43,521 nt of DNA from Myxococcota bacterium (GTDB lineage Bacteria; Myxococcota_A; Polyangia; Polyangiales; Houyiibacteriaceae): the NCBI GenBank assembly GCA_028284955.1, contig JANQQS010000156.1, positions 1-43,521 of the forward strand. The letters run 5' to 3'. Shown here in pieces: positions 25,585 through 34,106 of the stretch (position 1 is the stretch's first letter; each line of letters starts with the position of its first letter). The notes beneath the pieces were generated by a model, which did not search any database, was not told where the DNA came from, and saw nothing but the letters and a program-made list of their open reading frames with translations. The position numbers and the translations under genes were made by a program.

Positions 25585-26903
25585 GATGCGCCCTCCCAAA
25601 TCGCTTTCAACTGAGACACCACCGAATCCGGCCCGACCGCTTCTTGGAGGTTTTGGCGAAGGTACATCTCAAGTTTCGGCATCCGCAGAAGCGCATCGTC
25701 GAGACGAGGAACCGATCCTTTCTGATACGCACCAATCGACACCAAGTCTTCGACCTCGCGATAGTTGGCAAGTAGCTCTCGGGCTTTTCGCGAAAGCTGG
25801 AGCACTTCGCCGGATGCCACGCGCGACATCACTCGAGACACACTCGCGCCGAGATCGATGGCCGGGAAGTGTCCACGCTCCGCGAGCGCACGGGAAAGTA
25901 CGATATGCCCGTCCAGAATCGCGCGAACACAATCTGCGATAGGATCGGCCAAATCGTCGCCTTCCACCAGCACGGTGTAGATCGCGGTAATCGAACCCTC
26001 GCCTTCGCTGGTTCCAGCTCGCTCGAGGAGCTTCGGCAACTCGGCGAATACGCTCGGCGTATAACCCTTCGTGGCCGGCGGCTCGCCCACCGCCAGGCCG
26101 ATTTCGCGCGTCGCCATGGCAAAACGCGTCAAGCTATCCATCACTAAGAGAACCGACCGCCCTTGGGCGCGAAAATATTCGGCAATGCTTGTCGCATAGT
26201 GCGCACCACGTACGCGCAAGAGCGGAACGTCCGCTCCCGTCGCGGCCACCACGACCGACCGCGCCAGCCCTTCCGCACCCAAAGTCTGGTGCACAAACTC
26301 TTCGACCTCGCGGCCGCGCTCGCCGATCAACGCAATCACCGCGACATCGGCTTGCGCGCGGCGCACCATCATGCCGAGCAGCGAGCTCTTGCCTACACCG
26401 CCACCTGCGAAGATCCCAATCCGCTGTCCCTGACCCAGGCTGAGCAAACCATCGATCGCGCGCACGCCTACATGAAACTGACGCTCGACACTCCGTCGCC
26501 GCAAGGGATTGACCATTTCTCCCGAAAGCGGCATTTCGGCATCTGGCTCGGGCGGCGCAAGACCATCGATAGGACGCCCCAAAGGATCGACCACCCGGCC
26601 CAGCAGCGCATCACCGACGCGCGCAACGGCACGGCGATCGCGGCGGCGAAGCGGCATTCCGCAGCGGAGCCCTTCGGTTCGCCCGAGAGGCATCAAAAGC
26701 GTGCGATCTCCCCTCAAGCCAACCACTTGGACATCGATCGGTTGATTCATCGATCGCAGCTCGAAAAGGTCGCCAATCGCCGCCTGAATGCCGGTTGCCT
26801 CAAGGGTAAGCCCCACCACGTCGCAAAGACGTCCATCTGCCATCGGTGCCAAGTGAGACGCTGCAACCTTCGCATGCCGAGACCAATCAAACTCAGGCTT
26901 CAT
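25581..26903 (-). CDS. fliI: Flagellar export ATPase FliI
   Basis: 440 residues from ATG 26903, the normal FliI length, with CCGGAG 5 nt upstream and an 11-nt overlap with fliH. The frame is open about 100 codons further but without family match. Walker A is GIFAGGGVGKSSLLG (residues 163-177). Walker B and following are RSVLLVMDSLTRFAMATREIGLAVGEPP, and the F1-beta-like DDLADPIADCVRAILDGHIVLSR is present. It hydrolyses ATP at the base of the export apparatus with FliH and FliJ, both encoded beside it. Confidence 0.98.
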   Translation of the reverse strand: MKPEFDWSRHAKVAASHLAPMADGRLCDVVGLTLEATGIQAAIGDLFELRSMNQPIDVQVVGLRGDRTLLMPLGRTEGLRCGMPLRRRDRRAVARVGDALLGRVVDPLGRPIDGLAPPEPDAEMPLSGEMVNPLRRRSVERQFHVGVRAIDGLLSLGQGQRIGIFAGGGVGKSSLLGMMVRRAQADVAVIALIGERGREVEEFVHQTLGAEGLARSVVVAATGADVPLLRVRGAHYATSIAEYFRAQGRSVLLVMDSLTRFAMATREIGLAVGEPPATKGYTPSVFAELPKLLERAGTSEGEGSITAIYTVLVEGDDLADPIADCVRAILDGHIVLSRALAERGHFPAIDLGASVSRVMSRVASGEVLQLSRKARELLANYREVEDLVSIGAYQKGSVPRLDDALLRMPKLEMYLRQNLQEAVGPDSVVSQLKAIWEGAS

Positions 26904-27837
26904 CGGAGCTCCGGGTGTCAGCATCGACCGCGTCGGCGCTTCGTAGGGATCGGATCGCGCGGCGAGCGTCGGCAAGGCGCGATTCGATGCTGGCGTCGAC
27001 AATGCGGTCAACGCTTTCGAGCTCGCAGCCAAGACCTTCGAGAGAAGCATCGCGCTCAACTCGGACACGGACCCCTTCGCATTCGAACTCTTTTCCTTCG
27101 AACACATCGACAATCGTTTCGTAGGCATCCTCAGAGGCGCGCAAACACGCTTGCGGAACATGCCCCAACGCCCCCAACGCCTGCTGGATAACGTGGCGAT
27201 AGGCATCAGGATTGGCGCTCAGGTGTTCACCGACCAACTCCGCTGCGAGCGCAAACGCCAGATCAAGGAGCGGCTCCTCCATGCTCTTCGCCACACGGTG
27301 ACGTTCTGCGCCGAGTGCCCCCGCTGCTTCGGCGAATGCTTCGCTGCGCGCTTCGAGCTCGAGCGCAAGCTCGCTCGGCACCGACATCGACGGCGTATTC
27401 GGTGTCGACAGCGCTTCCGCCTCGGATGGGTCCATCTCGAGCACTGAAGCGTCCGTTTCGGGTGAAGGAGGCGCCTGACTCGGAACACGTTCCTCGCGAG
27501 CCGACTCCGCAGGCGGTCGACCTTCGACATCGCGCGTCTGATTTCGATTGACGATGTTGAGAGCCCCTTCGAGCGCTGAAAGCGGAGCATTGGCCAATGC
27601 ATCAGGACTCATGGCAGACACGTTTGAGTAGCCTGCGTTGACGGACGAGTTGTCGTGGTCCGCCGCATCCCGGTATGACTGCCCGCTCCTCGATTCGACG
27701 GTGTCGAACACCGCCGGGCGTACCAGAGCCTGAGGATGATCGAGCCAGCCCGGCCCCCCGCGACGCCCTCGCGACGAAGACCCTGTCGCCCGAGGAAAAT
27801 CAAGCGGCTGAACAGACTGACGCGAGGCGTTAGACAT
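26893..27837 (-). CDS. fliH: Export ATPase regulator FliH
   Basis: 314 residues from ATG 27837, which overlaps the fliG stop by 8 nt; an in-frame ATG at 27876 lies within fliG. The N-terminal 130 residues are low-complexity and acidic. The second half is the helical V-ATPase E/FliH-like domain (LALELEARSEAFAEAAGAL, LAFALAAELVGEHLSANPDAYRHVIQQAL) with VRVERDASLEGLGCELES near the end. FliH dimers hold FliI inactive and tether it to FliN. FliH is poorly conserved, and its place between fliG and fliI supports the call. Confidence 0.9.
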   Translation of the reverse strand: MSNASRQSVQPLDFPRATGSSSRGRRGGPGWLDHPQALVRPAVFDTVESRSGQSYRDAADHDNSSVNAGYSNVSAMSPDALANAPLSALEGALNIVNRNQTRDVEGRPPAESAREERVPSQAPPSPETDASVLEMDPSEAEALSTPNTPSMSVPSELALELEARSEAFAEAAGALGAERHRVAKSMEEPLLDLAFALAAELVGEHLSANPDAYRHVIQQALGALGHVPQACLRASEDAYETIVDVFEGKEFECEGVRVRVERDASLEGLGCELESVDRIVDASIESRLADARRAIRSLRSADAVDADTRSSDEA

Positions 27838-28903
27838 AGTCGCCGCCGCCCTCCCGCGCGATTTGTATCTTTCCATCGCGCTCCAAGCCGAGCGCGGTTT
27901 CTACAATCGCTCCCTGGGCTGCCTCTACGTCGGAAAGGCGCACCGGGCCCATGAGTTCCAACTCGTCGCGCAGCGTGGCCGCGGCACGCGCGGAAATATT
28001 CCCGAAGATCTTTTCTTTGAGCTCCTCGCTGGCCGTCTTGAGCGCGAGGGTAAGCTGGTCGGTGCTAATCTCTTTGAGCAGCGCCTGCATCCCGCGACCG
28101 TCCACGCGCAGGAGATGCTCAAACGTAAACATCGCCTTGCGCACCCGTTCGGCCGCTTCTGTATCAATGCCATCGAGCTCTTGAATCAGTTCTTCCGCTC
28201 GCTCGGCATCCAAGCGTTTGAGCAACCCAGCCGCCGCTTCAACTCCGTCGATCTCCTTTTTATCCATGTCGCCGAGCGCCTGCAGTTCAGCCGCGAACTG
28301 GCGTTCAATCTCGTCAACTACCGACTGCGGAACACTCTTCAGCAACGCGGTTCGCCGAAGAATTTCGGACTGCTGTTCGGCAGGAAAATGCCCAAGCAAC
28401 TCGCTCGCATACTCTGGATCGAGCATCGAAAAAATAACCGCCAAGGTTTGCGTATGCTCTCGTTCGAGCATGGGAAGAATGGTGGCCACATCGAGCTTCC
28501 CGATATCCGCCATCGCGCCGTGCACCTCGCGCTTGCCTTCCCAGAGATCTGCGATCTGGCCTTCCCCGAGCGCCTTCCCCGCGAGGCGTCGCAAATAAGC
28601 GCCGCTGCCCTTCAGGCTGGTAGGAACACCTTGCTGAACCACCTCGATAAACTCACGATGAATTCCGAGAATCGCCTCGGGATCGACTTCCTCCAACGTC
28701 TCACTCGCGGCACGTAATTCCGCCACTTCCGGAGCTCGCAAAAACGACAGAATTCGCGTCGCGATCGACTCTTCGATGCTGACCAAAAAGAGAAGCGCCT
28801 TTTGCGCTCCGGAGAGCGACGACAAGGAAGGCGACGCAACCAGCGCTGAGGTGTCTTCCGCGTCGTTCACTGGTTCGGGATTGACCGCTAGATCCGTACT
28901 CAT
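27830..28903 (-). CDS. fliG: Flagellar motor switch protein FliG
   Basis: 357 residues. N-terminal and middle domains are seen in SGAQKALLFLVSIEESIATRILSFL and HTQTLAVIFSMLDPEYASELLGHFP. The C-terminal torque domain is seen in FTFEHLLRVDGRGMQALLKEISTDQLTLALKTASEELKEKIFGNISARAA followed by ELELMGPVRLSDVEAAQ. Charged residues that face the stator in FliG are present. It sits on the MS-ring protein FliF, encoded immediately upstream with an ATGA overlap. Confidence 0.97.
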   Translation of the reverse strand: MSTDLAVNPEPVNDAEDTSALVASPSLSSLSGAQKALLFLVSIEESIATRILSFLRAPEVAELRAASETLEEVDPEAILGIHREFIEVVQQGVPTSLKGSGAYLRRLAGKALGEGQIADLWEGKREVHGAMADIGKLDVATILPMLEREHTQTLAVIFSMLDPEYASELLGHFPAEQQSEILRRTALLKSVPQSVVDEIERQFAAELQALGDMDKKEIDGVEAAAGLLKRLDAERAEELIQELDGIDTEAAERVRKAMFTFEHLLRVDGRGMQALLKEISTDQLTLALKTASEELKEKIFGNISARAAATLRDELELMGPVRLSDVEAAQGAIVETALGLERDGKIQIAREGGGDYV

Positions 28904-30597
28904 GATGGCTCCTGCTCGCTATGCTCCGCGTCGATGTTTCCTTCGATGAGCCAACCACGAACGACTCGAGCAGCTCGCGAAGGATCTTCGGCGGCAAGTT
29001 CCGCGGCGAGCATCTGAATCTCCTCTGCGCCCTGCGCCAACGCGTCGCCTTCGGAGAGACGATTTCTCAGCTCATCGGCCGACTCTCCGCTCCCCAATGC
29101 GCCGAGCTCGACGCTAGCAAGCCGTTGCTGAGCCGCTGCACTGACATCCCCGGGCAGCCCAAGAGGAGCTGCGCTTGCTTTCAACTCTTCGAGTTTCGCT
29201 GCCTCTTCCTGCTTCTTCTTCTTTTTCTTCGCCCGTAGGAACAGCAGCCCTCCCACCAGAAGGAGGAGCAAGGCGAAACCCCCTGCGGCGAGCGGAAAAT
29301 AGGGTCGATAGGCGGCTAGCGGATCATTCGGATCAAACGCGCCGGCGGGGTCGGCGGTGGCGGCAAACGGCACGCATTTAACAGTCACACGGTCGCCGCG
29401 TTCTTCATTGATGCCTGCTGCGCTGGCGACGATCTCTTCAATCCGTTTCAGTTCGTCGTCAGGTCGCGGCTTGAACGTTCGAGATTCGCCCTCGCCTTTC
29501 CACAGCCCGTCCACCACCACCGCGATCGTCAACCGTTCCACACGACCGACCGGCTCGACTTGATGCTTGACCGTCTTGCTCACTTCGAAGTTGCGCGTTT
29601 CGTTTCTGCGCACCAACCCTTCGGTCGATGATGTCTGGTCGGGCTGTTCTCCGCCGGGAAGATTGGATGCCGCGCCAGGCACGCCTTCCGTCGCGTTTCT
29701 CGCGTTGGTGTCGCGCTCCTCGCTGATTTGAAAACTCCGCGGCGCGACTTCATCGGGAAGGTATCGTTCCTCGGTCCGTTCTTCTCGCGTGAAACTCACA
29801 TCGGCAGCCACTCGAACTGCCGCCACCCCTGCGCCGAGCGTATCGTCAAGCAGCTGCTGGACGGATCGCTGCTTGGCTTTTTCGATTTCTCGTCGATACG
29901 AAAGAGAATCGGTCGCTGCTTTCCCGTCGGACTGTTCGCCGCCTACGCTCCGCCCTTGGCCATCCACGATGGTCACGTCGCCGGGCTCGAGGCCACGCAC
30001 GCTCGACGCGACAAGGTGGCCGATGCCGCGCACCTGATCGTCGTTGAGTCGAAAACCAGGGCGCATATGAAGCGCCACCGACGCGCTCGCGTTCACTTCT
30101 CTATCCGCAAAAAGCGACCGACTCGGCAGCACCAAATGAACTCGCGCGCGCTCGACACCCGACAAATGCGCAATGGTTCGCGATAGCTCTCCTTCGAGAG
30201 CTCGGTGATACTTTACTTGTTCGGAAAACTCGCTTTCGCCAAATCGCTGTTCGTCGAACACTTCAAAGCCGACCCCGCTCTGGCTAGGAAGCCCGGATGC
30301 CGCGAGCGACATGCGCGATTCGTGTACGCGATCTTCAGGAACCAAAATCGTGCTGCCACCATCGGTCGGCTCGAACGGCACCTGCATGCCCGCGAGCTGC
30401 TCTTGAACACGTGCAGAATCGTTCTGCGACAGCTCGGAAAAAAGAACTGCCATATCCGATCCGCGATTCTGGGCAACCGCCCACACCGCGACGCCCACCA
30501 GAGCCGACACGCCTCCAAGCACCATGAGACGAGTTCTCAAAGACGCTGCGTTCCATCGTTCCTGAGCGCCACTGATGCGATCGGTCCAAGCGCTCAT
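28900..30597 (-). CDS. fliF: Flagellar MS-ring protein FliF
   Basis: 565 residues. Two membrane helices bracket the ring-building motifs: residues about 22-43 (TRLMVLGGVSALVGVAVWAV) and near 435-455 (LAAGGFALLLLLVGGLLFL). Between them lie the RBM domains (LSQNDSARVQEQLAGMQVPFEPT; VKYHRALEGELSRTIAHLSGVERARVHLVLP). The C-terminal cytoplasmic tail that binds FliG is present. FliF is the nucleus of basal-body assembly. It starts 3 nt after fliE. Confidence 0.98.
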   Translation of the reverse strand: MSAWTDRISGAQERWNAASLRTRLMVLGGVSALVGVAVWAVAQNRGSDMAVLFSELSQNDSARVQEQLAGMQVPFEPTDGGSTILVPEDRVHESRMSLAASGLPSQSGVGFEVFDEQRFGESEFSEQVKYHRALEGELSRTIAHLSGVERARVHLVLPSRSLFADREVNASASVALHMRPGFRLNDDQVRGIGHLVASSVRGLEPGDVTIVDGQGRSVGGEQSDGKAATDSLSYRREIEKAKQRSVQQLLDDTLGAGVAAVRVAADVSFTREERTEERYLPDEVAPRSFQISEERDTNARNATEGVPGAASNLPGGEQPDQTSSTEGLVRRNETRNFEVSKTVKHQVEPVGRVERLTIAVVVDGLWKGEGESRTFKPRPDDELKRIEEIVASAAGINEERGDRVTVKCVPFAATADPAGAFDPNDPLAAYRPYFPLAAGGFALLLLLVGGLLFLRAKKKKKKQEEAAKLEELKASAAPLGLPGDVSAAAQQRLASVELGALGSGESADELRNRLSEGDALAQGAEEIQMLAAELAAEDPSRAARVVRGWLIEGNIDAEHSEQEPS

Positions 30598-30600
30598 TCA

Positions 30601-30948
30601 CTACGCTCCCATCCGCATGATCTCGCGATACGCTTCGAGCGCGCGATTGCGCACATTGGCGGCCAGCCGCAGAGAAATATCGGCGCGCTGCAGCGAAATC
30701 ATGGTGCCGTGAAGGTCGTTGTTTTTTCCTTCGGCAAACGCGGTCGCCTGCGATTCGGCAACCTTTTGTTCGGCATCTACTCGCTCCACGAACTCGGAAA
30801 GTTGCTCGGAGAAATCCGTCGACAGATTCGTGGCTTCGCCTTCGGATGTTTCTGGCGTTGGCGTCGCCGTATTCTGTCGGGCAACCCCTTCGGGCTGCAT
30901 CATGGGGAGTGCATTGGGAGAAAACGGCCCTTGAATCATCGCGCTCAT
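30601..30948 (-). CDS. fliE: Hook-basal body complex protein FliE
   Basis: 115 residues from ATG 30948 (MSAMIQGPFSPN); a TTG two codons earlier is in frame. The C-terminal part carries the FliE features LHGTMISLQRADISLRLAANVRNRALEAYREIMRM. FliE connects the MS-ring to the rod and plugs the export gate exit. The gene lies 2 nt after flgC and 3 nt before fliF, the standard flgB-flgC-fliE-fliF order. Confidence 0.95.
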   Translation of the reverse strand: MSAMIQGPFSPNALPMMQPEGVARQNTATPTPETSEGEATNLSTDFSEQLSEFVERVDAEQKVAESQATAFAEGKNNDLHGTMISLQRADISLRLAANVRNRALEAYREIMRMGA

Positions 30949-30950
30949 GA

Positions 30951-31388
30951 TCAAGACCCGATCGACAGCGCAGACTGCGCCATTCCCTTGATCGATTGCA
31001 TCAGCGTCACGCCCGATTCGTAGGCACGAGACGCGGTAATCATATTCACCATTTCTTCCACCACGTTGACGTTGGGAAGCTCGACAAACCCTTGCTCGTC
31101 TGCGTCTGGATGGTTGGGGTCAAAGACCCGCTGAGGATCCGCTTCGTCGGCGCGGATTTCAGGCACCTCGACCATATGGGCCGAACGAGCGTGCGGGTCG
31201 GAGGCGAGCTCGGAGAATCGTTCAGAAATCGGAACCGCTCGAAATACCGGGTCTTGGCGTCGATAGGGTCCACCCTCTTCCGTTCGCGTAGTACGCGCAT
31301 TGGCAAGGTTCGACGCCGTCACGTTCATTCGGGCCCGCTGGGCGTATAGCCCCGACGCGGTAATCTCCATGGCACTGAATAGGTTCAT
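30951..31388 (-). CDS. flgC: Flagellar proximal rod protein FlgC
   Basis: 145 residues. The N-terminal MEITASGLYAQRARMNVTASNLANARTT and C-terminal VNVVEEMVNMITASRAYESGVTLMQSIKGM are typical FlgC. It forms the proximal rod with FlgB, FlgF and FliE. It starts 9 nt after flgB. Confidence 0.97.
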   Translation of the reverse strand: MNLFSAMEITASGLYAQRARMNVTASNLANARTTRTEEGGPYRRQDPVFRAVPISERFSELASDPHARSAHMVEVPEIRADEADPQRVFDPNHPDADEQGFVELPNVNVVEEMVNMITASRAYESGVTLMQSIKGMAQSALSIGS

Positions 31389-31397
31389 TGGGTTTCC

Positions 31398-31793
31398 TTA
31401 TCCGTTCGCGTCGTTTGCGGTGTAACGAAGCATTCCTAAGTGTTGGCGAACGATTCGCGTCGCGGCTTCGAAACGCACATCATTCGCAGCAAGCTTCGAC
31501 ATCTCTCGTTCAAGGCTGACTGAGTTCCCGTCGCCTCCCGCACGAATCACCCGTTCCTCGGCAGATTCCACACGAGATTCGGTCGGTGTTCCGTGGATCG
31601 ACAAATGGGTTTGATGGGTTCGCGATACGTCCATCGACCCTTGCATCGATTCTTCTCCCGAGCGCACCAGCTCGAGCGGTTCAAAACCTGGAGTGTCGAC
31701 GTTCGCGATATTGGACGCGAGCACATTGTGCCGTTCCGAGTGGTAGTCGAGCGCCCGCTGGGCAGAGTGAACGAGATCAAACAACTGAGACAT
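31398..31793 (-). CDS. flgB: Flagellar proximal rod protein FlgB
   Basis: 131 residues from ATG 31793 (MSQLFDLVHSAQRAL, YHSERHNVLASNIANVDTPGFEP). An in-frame ATG at 31814 lies on the -12 box of the sigma-54 promoter and would not be transcribed, so 31793 is preferred. The C-terminal ANDVRFEAATRIVRQHLGMLRYTAND is typical. First gene of the flgB-flgE unit; the predicted transcript leaves only about 6 nt before the ATG. Confidence 0.95.
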   Translation of the reverse strand: MSQLFDLVHSAQRALDYHSERHNVLASNIANVDTPGFEPLELVRSGEESMQGSMDVSRTHQTHLSIHGTPTESRVESAEERVIRAGGDGNSVSLEREMSKLAANDVRFEAATRIVRQHLGMLRYTANDANG

Positions 31794-31809
31794 GAGTGTC
31801 CAGTGATTG

Positions 31810-31825
31810 AGCAATCCGCGTGCCA
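31810..31825 (-). promoter_or_regulatory. Sigma-54 promoter of the flgB-flgE operon
   Basis: The minus strand reads TGGCACG-cgga-TTGCT, a full match to the sigma-54 consensus TGGCACG-N4-TTGCW. The predicted start is near 31799. The adjacent activator gene (32538-33932) carries the GAFTGA loop needed to open sigma-54 complexes, so this promoter is its likely target. Confidence 0.88.
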
Positions 31826-31838
31826 GCAGAACAATGCG

Positions 31839-31866
31839 CTAAAGTCTCCACAAAACCGTCCGAGTA
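31839..31866 (+). promoter_or_regulatory. Sigma-28-like element facing right, upstream of flgB
   Basis: CTAAA (31839-31843), exactly 15 nt, then TCCGAGTA (31859-31866), resembling the FliA consensus. It points away from flgB into the repeat-rich gene-free region. It begins about 14 nt upstream of the flgB sigma-54 -24 box, so a role as activator-binding site on the other strand is equally possible. Confidence 0.35.
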
Positions 31867-31932
31867 GAAGCAAAGACACGCGTATATCGCCAACGCAGTG
31901 ACACTGGACTGACATCTCCCTGGCAGGGCCGT

Positions 31933-32506
31933 GTTCCCGGAGGAGCTTTCCGCAGCCCCTCCCCCCACGGAATACGATTCCGCGGGGCCCCGCCGTTGTT
32001 CCGGAGGGGCTGGCCGCAGCCCCTTCCCCCACGGAATACGATTCCGCGGGGCCCCCTCCCAACGCCGCTTCGCGCTGCGCGGGGGGCCCTACGCCCCCTT
32101 GCTCTCTTCGTGCAGCGCTCGTGGTGAGTTGCTGCGCGTCGAGCTGTTCCATCTGTGTATTGAAAGGCGTGACGGTGTCCCAAGTCCGGCCGCTCACGCG
32201 TCCGCCCCACCGCGTCGCGGCGGGGCCCCAGCAGCACGCCACTCACGCATCCCGGTCACGTGCCTCCTGGCGGGGGAGTTTGGGTGACTGTGTTGCTCGG
32301 AGGGTTTGAGGCAAACCCTCCCCCACGCGGGTACAACCCGCGCGGGTCCCTCGCCCAACTCCGGCCGCTGCGCGGCCGCCCCACCGCGTAGCGGCGGGGC
32401 CCCAGCAGATCACCCCCACGTAACCATGTCACGTGGTTCCTGGCGGGGGAGTTTGGGTGATCGGCGGGGTCGTACCCCGACGAGAGGGTCTGGGTGCCAG
32501 ACCCTC
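31933..32506. repeat. Hairpin-rich intergenic repeat cluster between flgB and flgR
   Basis: No convincing gene lies between 31826 and 32537. The region is built from composite units. Units at 31933-31991, 31998-32055 and about 32299-32350 each have a hairpin (for example AGGGGCT 32005-32011 with AGCCCCT 32018-32024; GAGGGTTT 32300-32307 with AAACCCTC 32313-32320), then cccccac, then a second hairpin with a 3-nt loop (GCGGGT-aca-ACCCGC at 32327-32341). A second, about 100-nt module occurs at 32185-32288 and 32360-32460 with long identical stretches (ccgccccaccgcgt, gcggcggggccccagcag, ctggcgggggagtttgggtga). A 10-bp hairpin at 32484-32506 closes the cluster and may act as terminator of the flgR transcript. 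It resembles dispersed extragenic palindromic repeats. Confidence 0.8.
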
Positions 32507-32537
32507 AAACAACAAAGGGCCAGACCCTCCAGAAACA

Positions 32538-33932
32538 TCAGACCGCTTGGCTGAACTGGCGCTTTTTGAGCTTTTCGACGAGGGTCGTGCGGTTCATGCG
32601 CAGGATCGATGCGGCTTGGTTTTTGTTCCAGCCGGTTCGTTCGAGCGCTTGGAGAATCAATGCGTTTTCGAATTTCTCCACCGCATCTCGCAGATCGATT
32701 CCATCGGCCGGCAGCTCTGGCTGGTCGACCGCGCGGCCGTGATTTTGCGCCTTCCGGATGCGTTCGGGCAGATCTTCGAGATCGATTGATCCCTCGGTCT
32801 TCAACACCACGATTCGTTCGATGGTGTTTTCCAGCTGGCGGATATTGCCTGGCCAGTTGAACGCGACGAGAGCCTCCATCGCCTCGTCGGAAATCCCGGT
32901 AATGGAACGCCCGCGCCGCTCGTTGGTCCGACCGACGAAGGTTTCGACGAGCTCGACAATATCTCGGCGTCGCTCACGAAGGGGCAACAATGCGATCGGT
33001 ATCACATTGATTCGATACAAAAGATCTTCGCGGAACGTGCGCGACTGGACCATTTCATCGAGGTCGCGGTTCGTCGCCGCGACGATCCGTACGTCCACCT
33101 TACGGACTTTCGAATCGCCGACCGCGCACACTTCCTTCTCTTGGAGCACACGCAGAAGCTTGGATTGCAAGGCGAGGGGCAGCTCACCGATTTCGTCGAG
33201 AAAAATGGTTCCGCCATCAGCCGCAGCAAAACGACCCTGACGAGAAACGGTAGCCCCGGTGAATGCGCCTCGAACGTGGCCAAATAGCTCACTCTCAAGC
33301 AGATTCTCGGGTATCGCGGCGCAGTTGACGGTGACGAACGGTCCGCTCGATCGGTCGCTTGCCTTGTGCACCGCGCGCGCCACGAGCTCCTTTCCTGTCC
33401 CGCTTTCCCCCGTGATCATGACCGAACAATCAGTATCCGCGACGCGCTCGATGATGCTAAATGCATCCATCAGGCTGGTATGAGAGCCTACAATTTCCGG
33501 CGCGTAGCGCGATCGCCAGGATTCGATCGGTGTGCGTGGCAACACATTCTTTCGAAGCCCCGTCGTTCCCCGTGAAGCCGCTCGTCGTAGCGCCTCATCA
33601 AGCGCTTCAAACGAGAATGGTTTGAGCAAAAAGTCAGCGGCACCCCGTTTGAGCGCGCTGATTGGATGATCAATATCATCCTCACCAGTCATCACGATAA
33701 TCGACGGGGCCATGGCGTCACGGGCCGAGCGATCAACGAGCTCAAACCCACCGCCATCCGGCAAAACTACATCGGTAATGACCGTACCCACTTCAGAATG
33801 CGCGTCTAGCGCCGCATGGGCTGCTTCGAGCGTTGCGGCTTCAATGACGTGGTAGTCGGAACGTTTGAGATACCTGGCCAAGGCACGTCGCAAAGACTCG
33901 TCGTCCTCTACAATCAGGATCGTTTCGCTCAC
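32538..33932 (-). CDS. flgR: Sigma-54 activator, FlgR/NtrC-type response regulator
   Basis: 464 residues from GTG 33932 (MSETILIVEDDE), 5 nt after GAGGAGG; another GTG two codons earlier is inferior. The receiver domain has acidic pair ED-D at 9-11, phospho-Asp D54 (VITDVVLPDGGG) and Lys in FLLKPFS. The AAA+ domain has Walker A GESGTGKE (175-182) and the sigma-54 contact loop GAFTGA (222-227). The C-terminal Fis-type helix-turn-helix is ALERTGWNKNQAASILRMNRTTLVEKLKK. It should activate the two sigma-54 promoters of the flagellar units when phosphorylated by the kinases encoded divergently. The symbol flgR is by functional analogy. Confidence 0.9.
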   Translation of the reverse strand: MSETILIVEDDESLRRALARYLKRSDYHVIEAATLEAAHAALDAHSEVGTVITDVVLPDGGGFELVDRSARDAMAPSIIVMTGEDDIDHPISALKRGAADFLLKPFSFEALDEALRRAASRGTTGLRKNVLPRTPIESWRSRYAPEIVGSHTSLMDAFSIIERVADTDCSVMITGESGTGKELVARAVHKASDRSSGPFVTVNCAAIPENLLESELFGHVRGAFTGATVSRQGRFAAADGGTIFLDEIGELPLALQSKLLRVLQEKEVCAVGDSKVRKVDVRIVAATNRDLDEMVQSRTFREDLLYRINVIPIALLPLRERRRDIVELVETFVGRTNERRGRSITGISDEAMEALVAFNWPGNIRQLENTIERIVVLKTEGSIDLEDLPERIRKAQNHGRAVDQPELPADGIDLRDAVEKFENALILQALERTGWNKNQAASILRMNRTTLVEKLKKRQFSQAV

Positions 33933-33960
33933 CCACACCTCCTCGATCAGCTCTTTCTAT

Positions 33961-33987
33961 AATACGGCAAAACTGAAACTTTTTTAG
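33961..33987 (-). promoter_or_regulatory. Possible promoter of the flgR-like gene
   Basis: On the minus strand CTAAA (33987-33983) is followed after 14 nt by GCCGTATT (33968-33961), close to the sigma-28 pattern but one base shorter in spacing; TATTAT in the same place could serve as a -10 for the housekeeping sigma. It lies 29 nt upstream of the GTG start. The 174-nt divergent gap also contains an imperfect dyad around gaaaatcg-t-cgattctt (33999-34016). Confidence 0.3.
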
Positions 33988-34070
33988 GTGGGCGATTAGA
34001 AAATCGTCGATTCTTTCTCATTCTAGCCCTCAGGGATGAACCTCCATCCATCTTCAATACGAAAAAATCG

Positions 34071-34098
34071 CTAAAGGGATCGTACGGACAGCCGAATC
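34071..34098 (+). promoter_or_regulatory. Sigma-28-like promoter of the histidine-kinase pair
   Basis: CTAAA (34071-34075), 15 nt, GCCGAATC (34091-34098): the best match of the three such elements to CTAAA-N15-GCCGATAA. The predicted start near 34105 is at or within 2 nt of the GTG (34107) that opens the kinase frame, implying leaderless translation. Confidence 0.5.
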
Positions 34099-34106
34099 TT
34101 TTCTAT

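Noticed and set aside
26163..27191. 342-codon plus-strand frame opposite fliI/fliH
   Set aside because: Antisense artefact; fliI and fliH are well supported on the minus strand.
31794..31814. Upstream in-frame ATG of flgB (31814)
   Set aside because: It coincides with the -12 box of a consensus sigma-54 promoter and adds residues absent from the family.
31933..32506. CRISPR array
   Set aside because: The repeats are few, long, unevenly spaced and hairpin-composite, without uniform spacers or cas genes.
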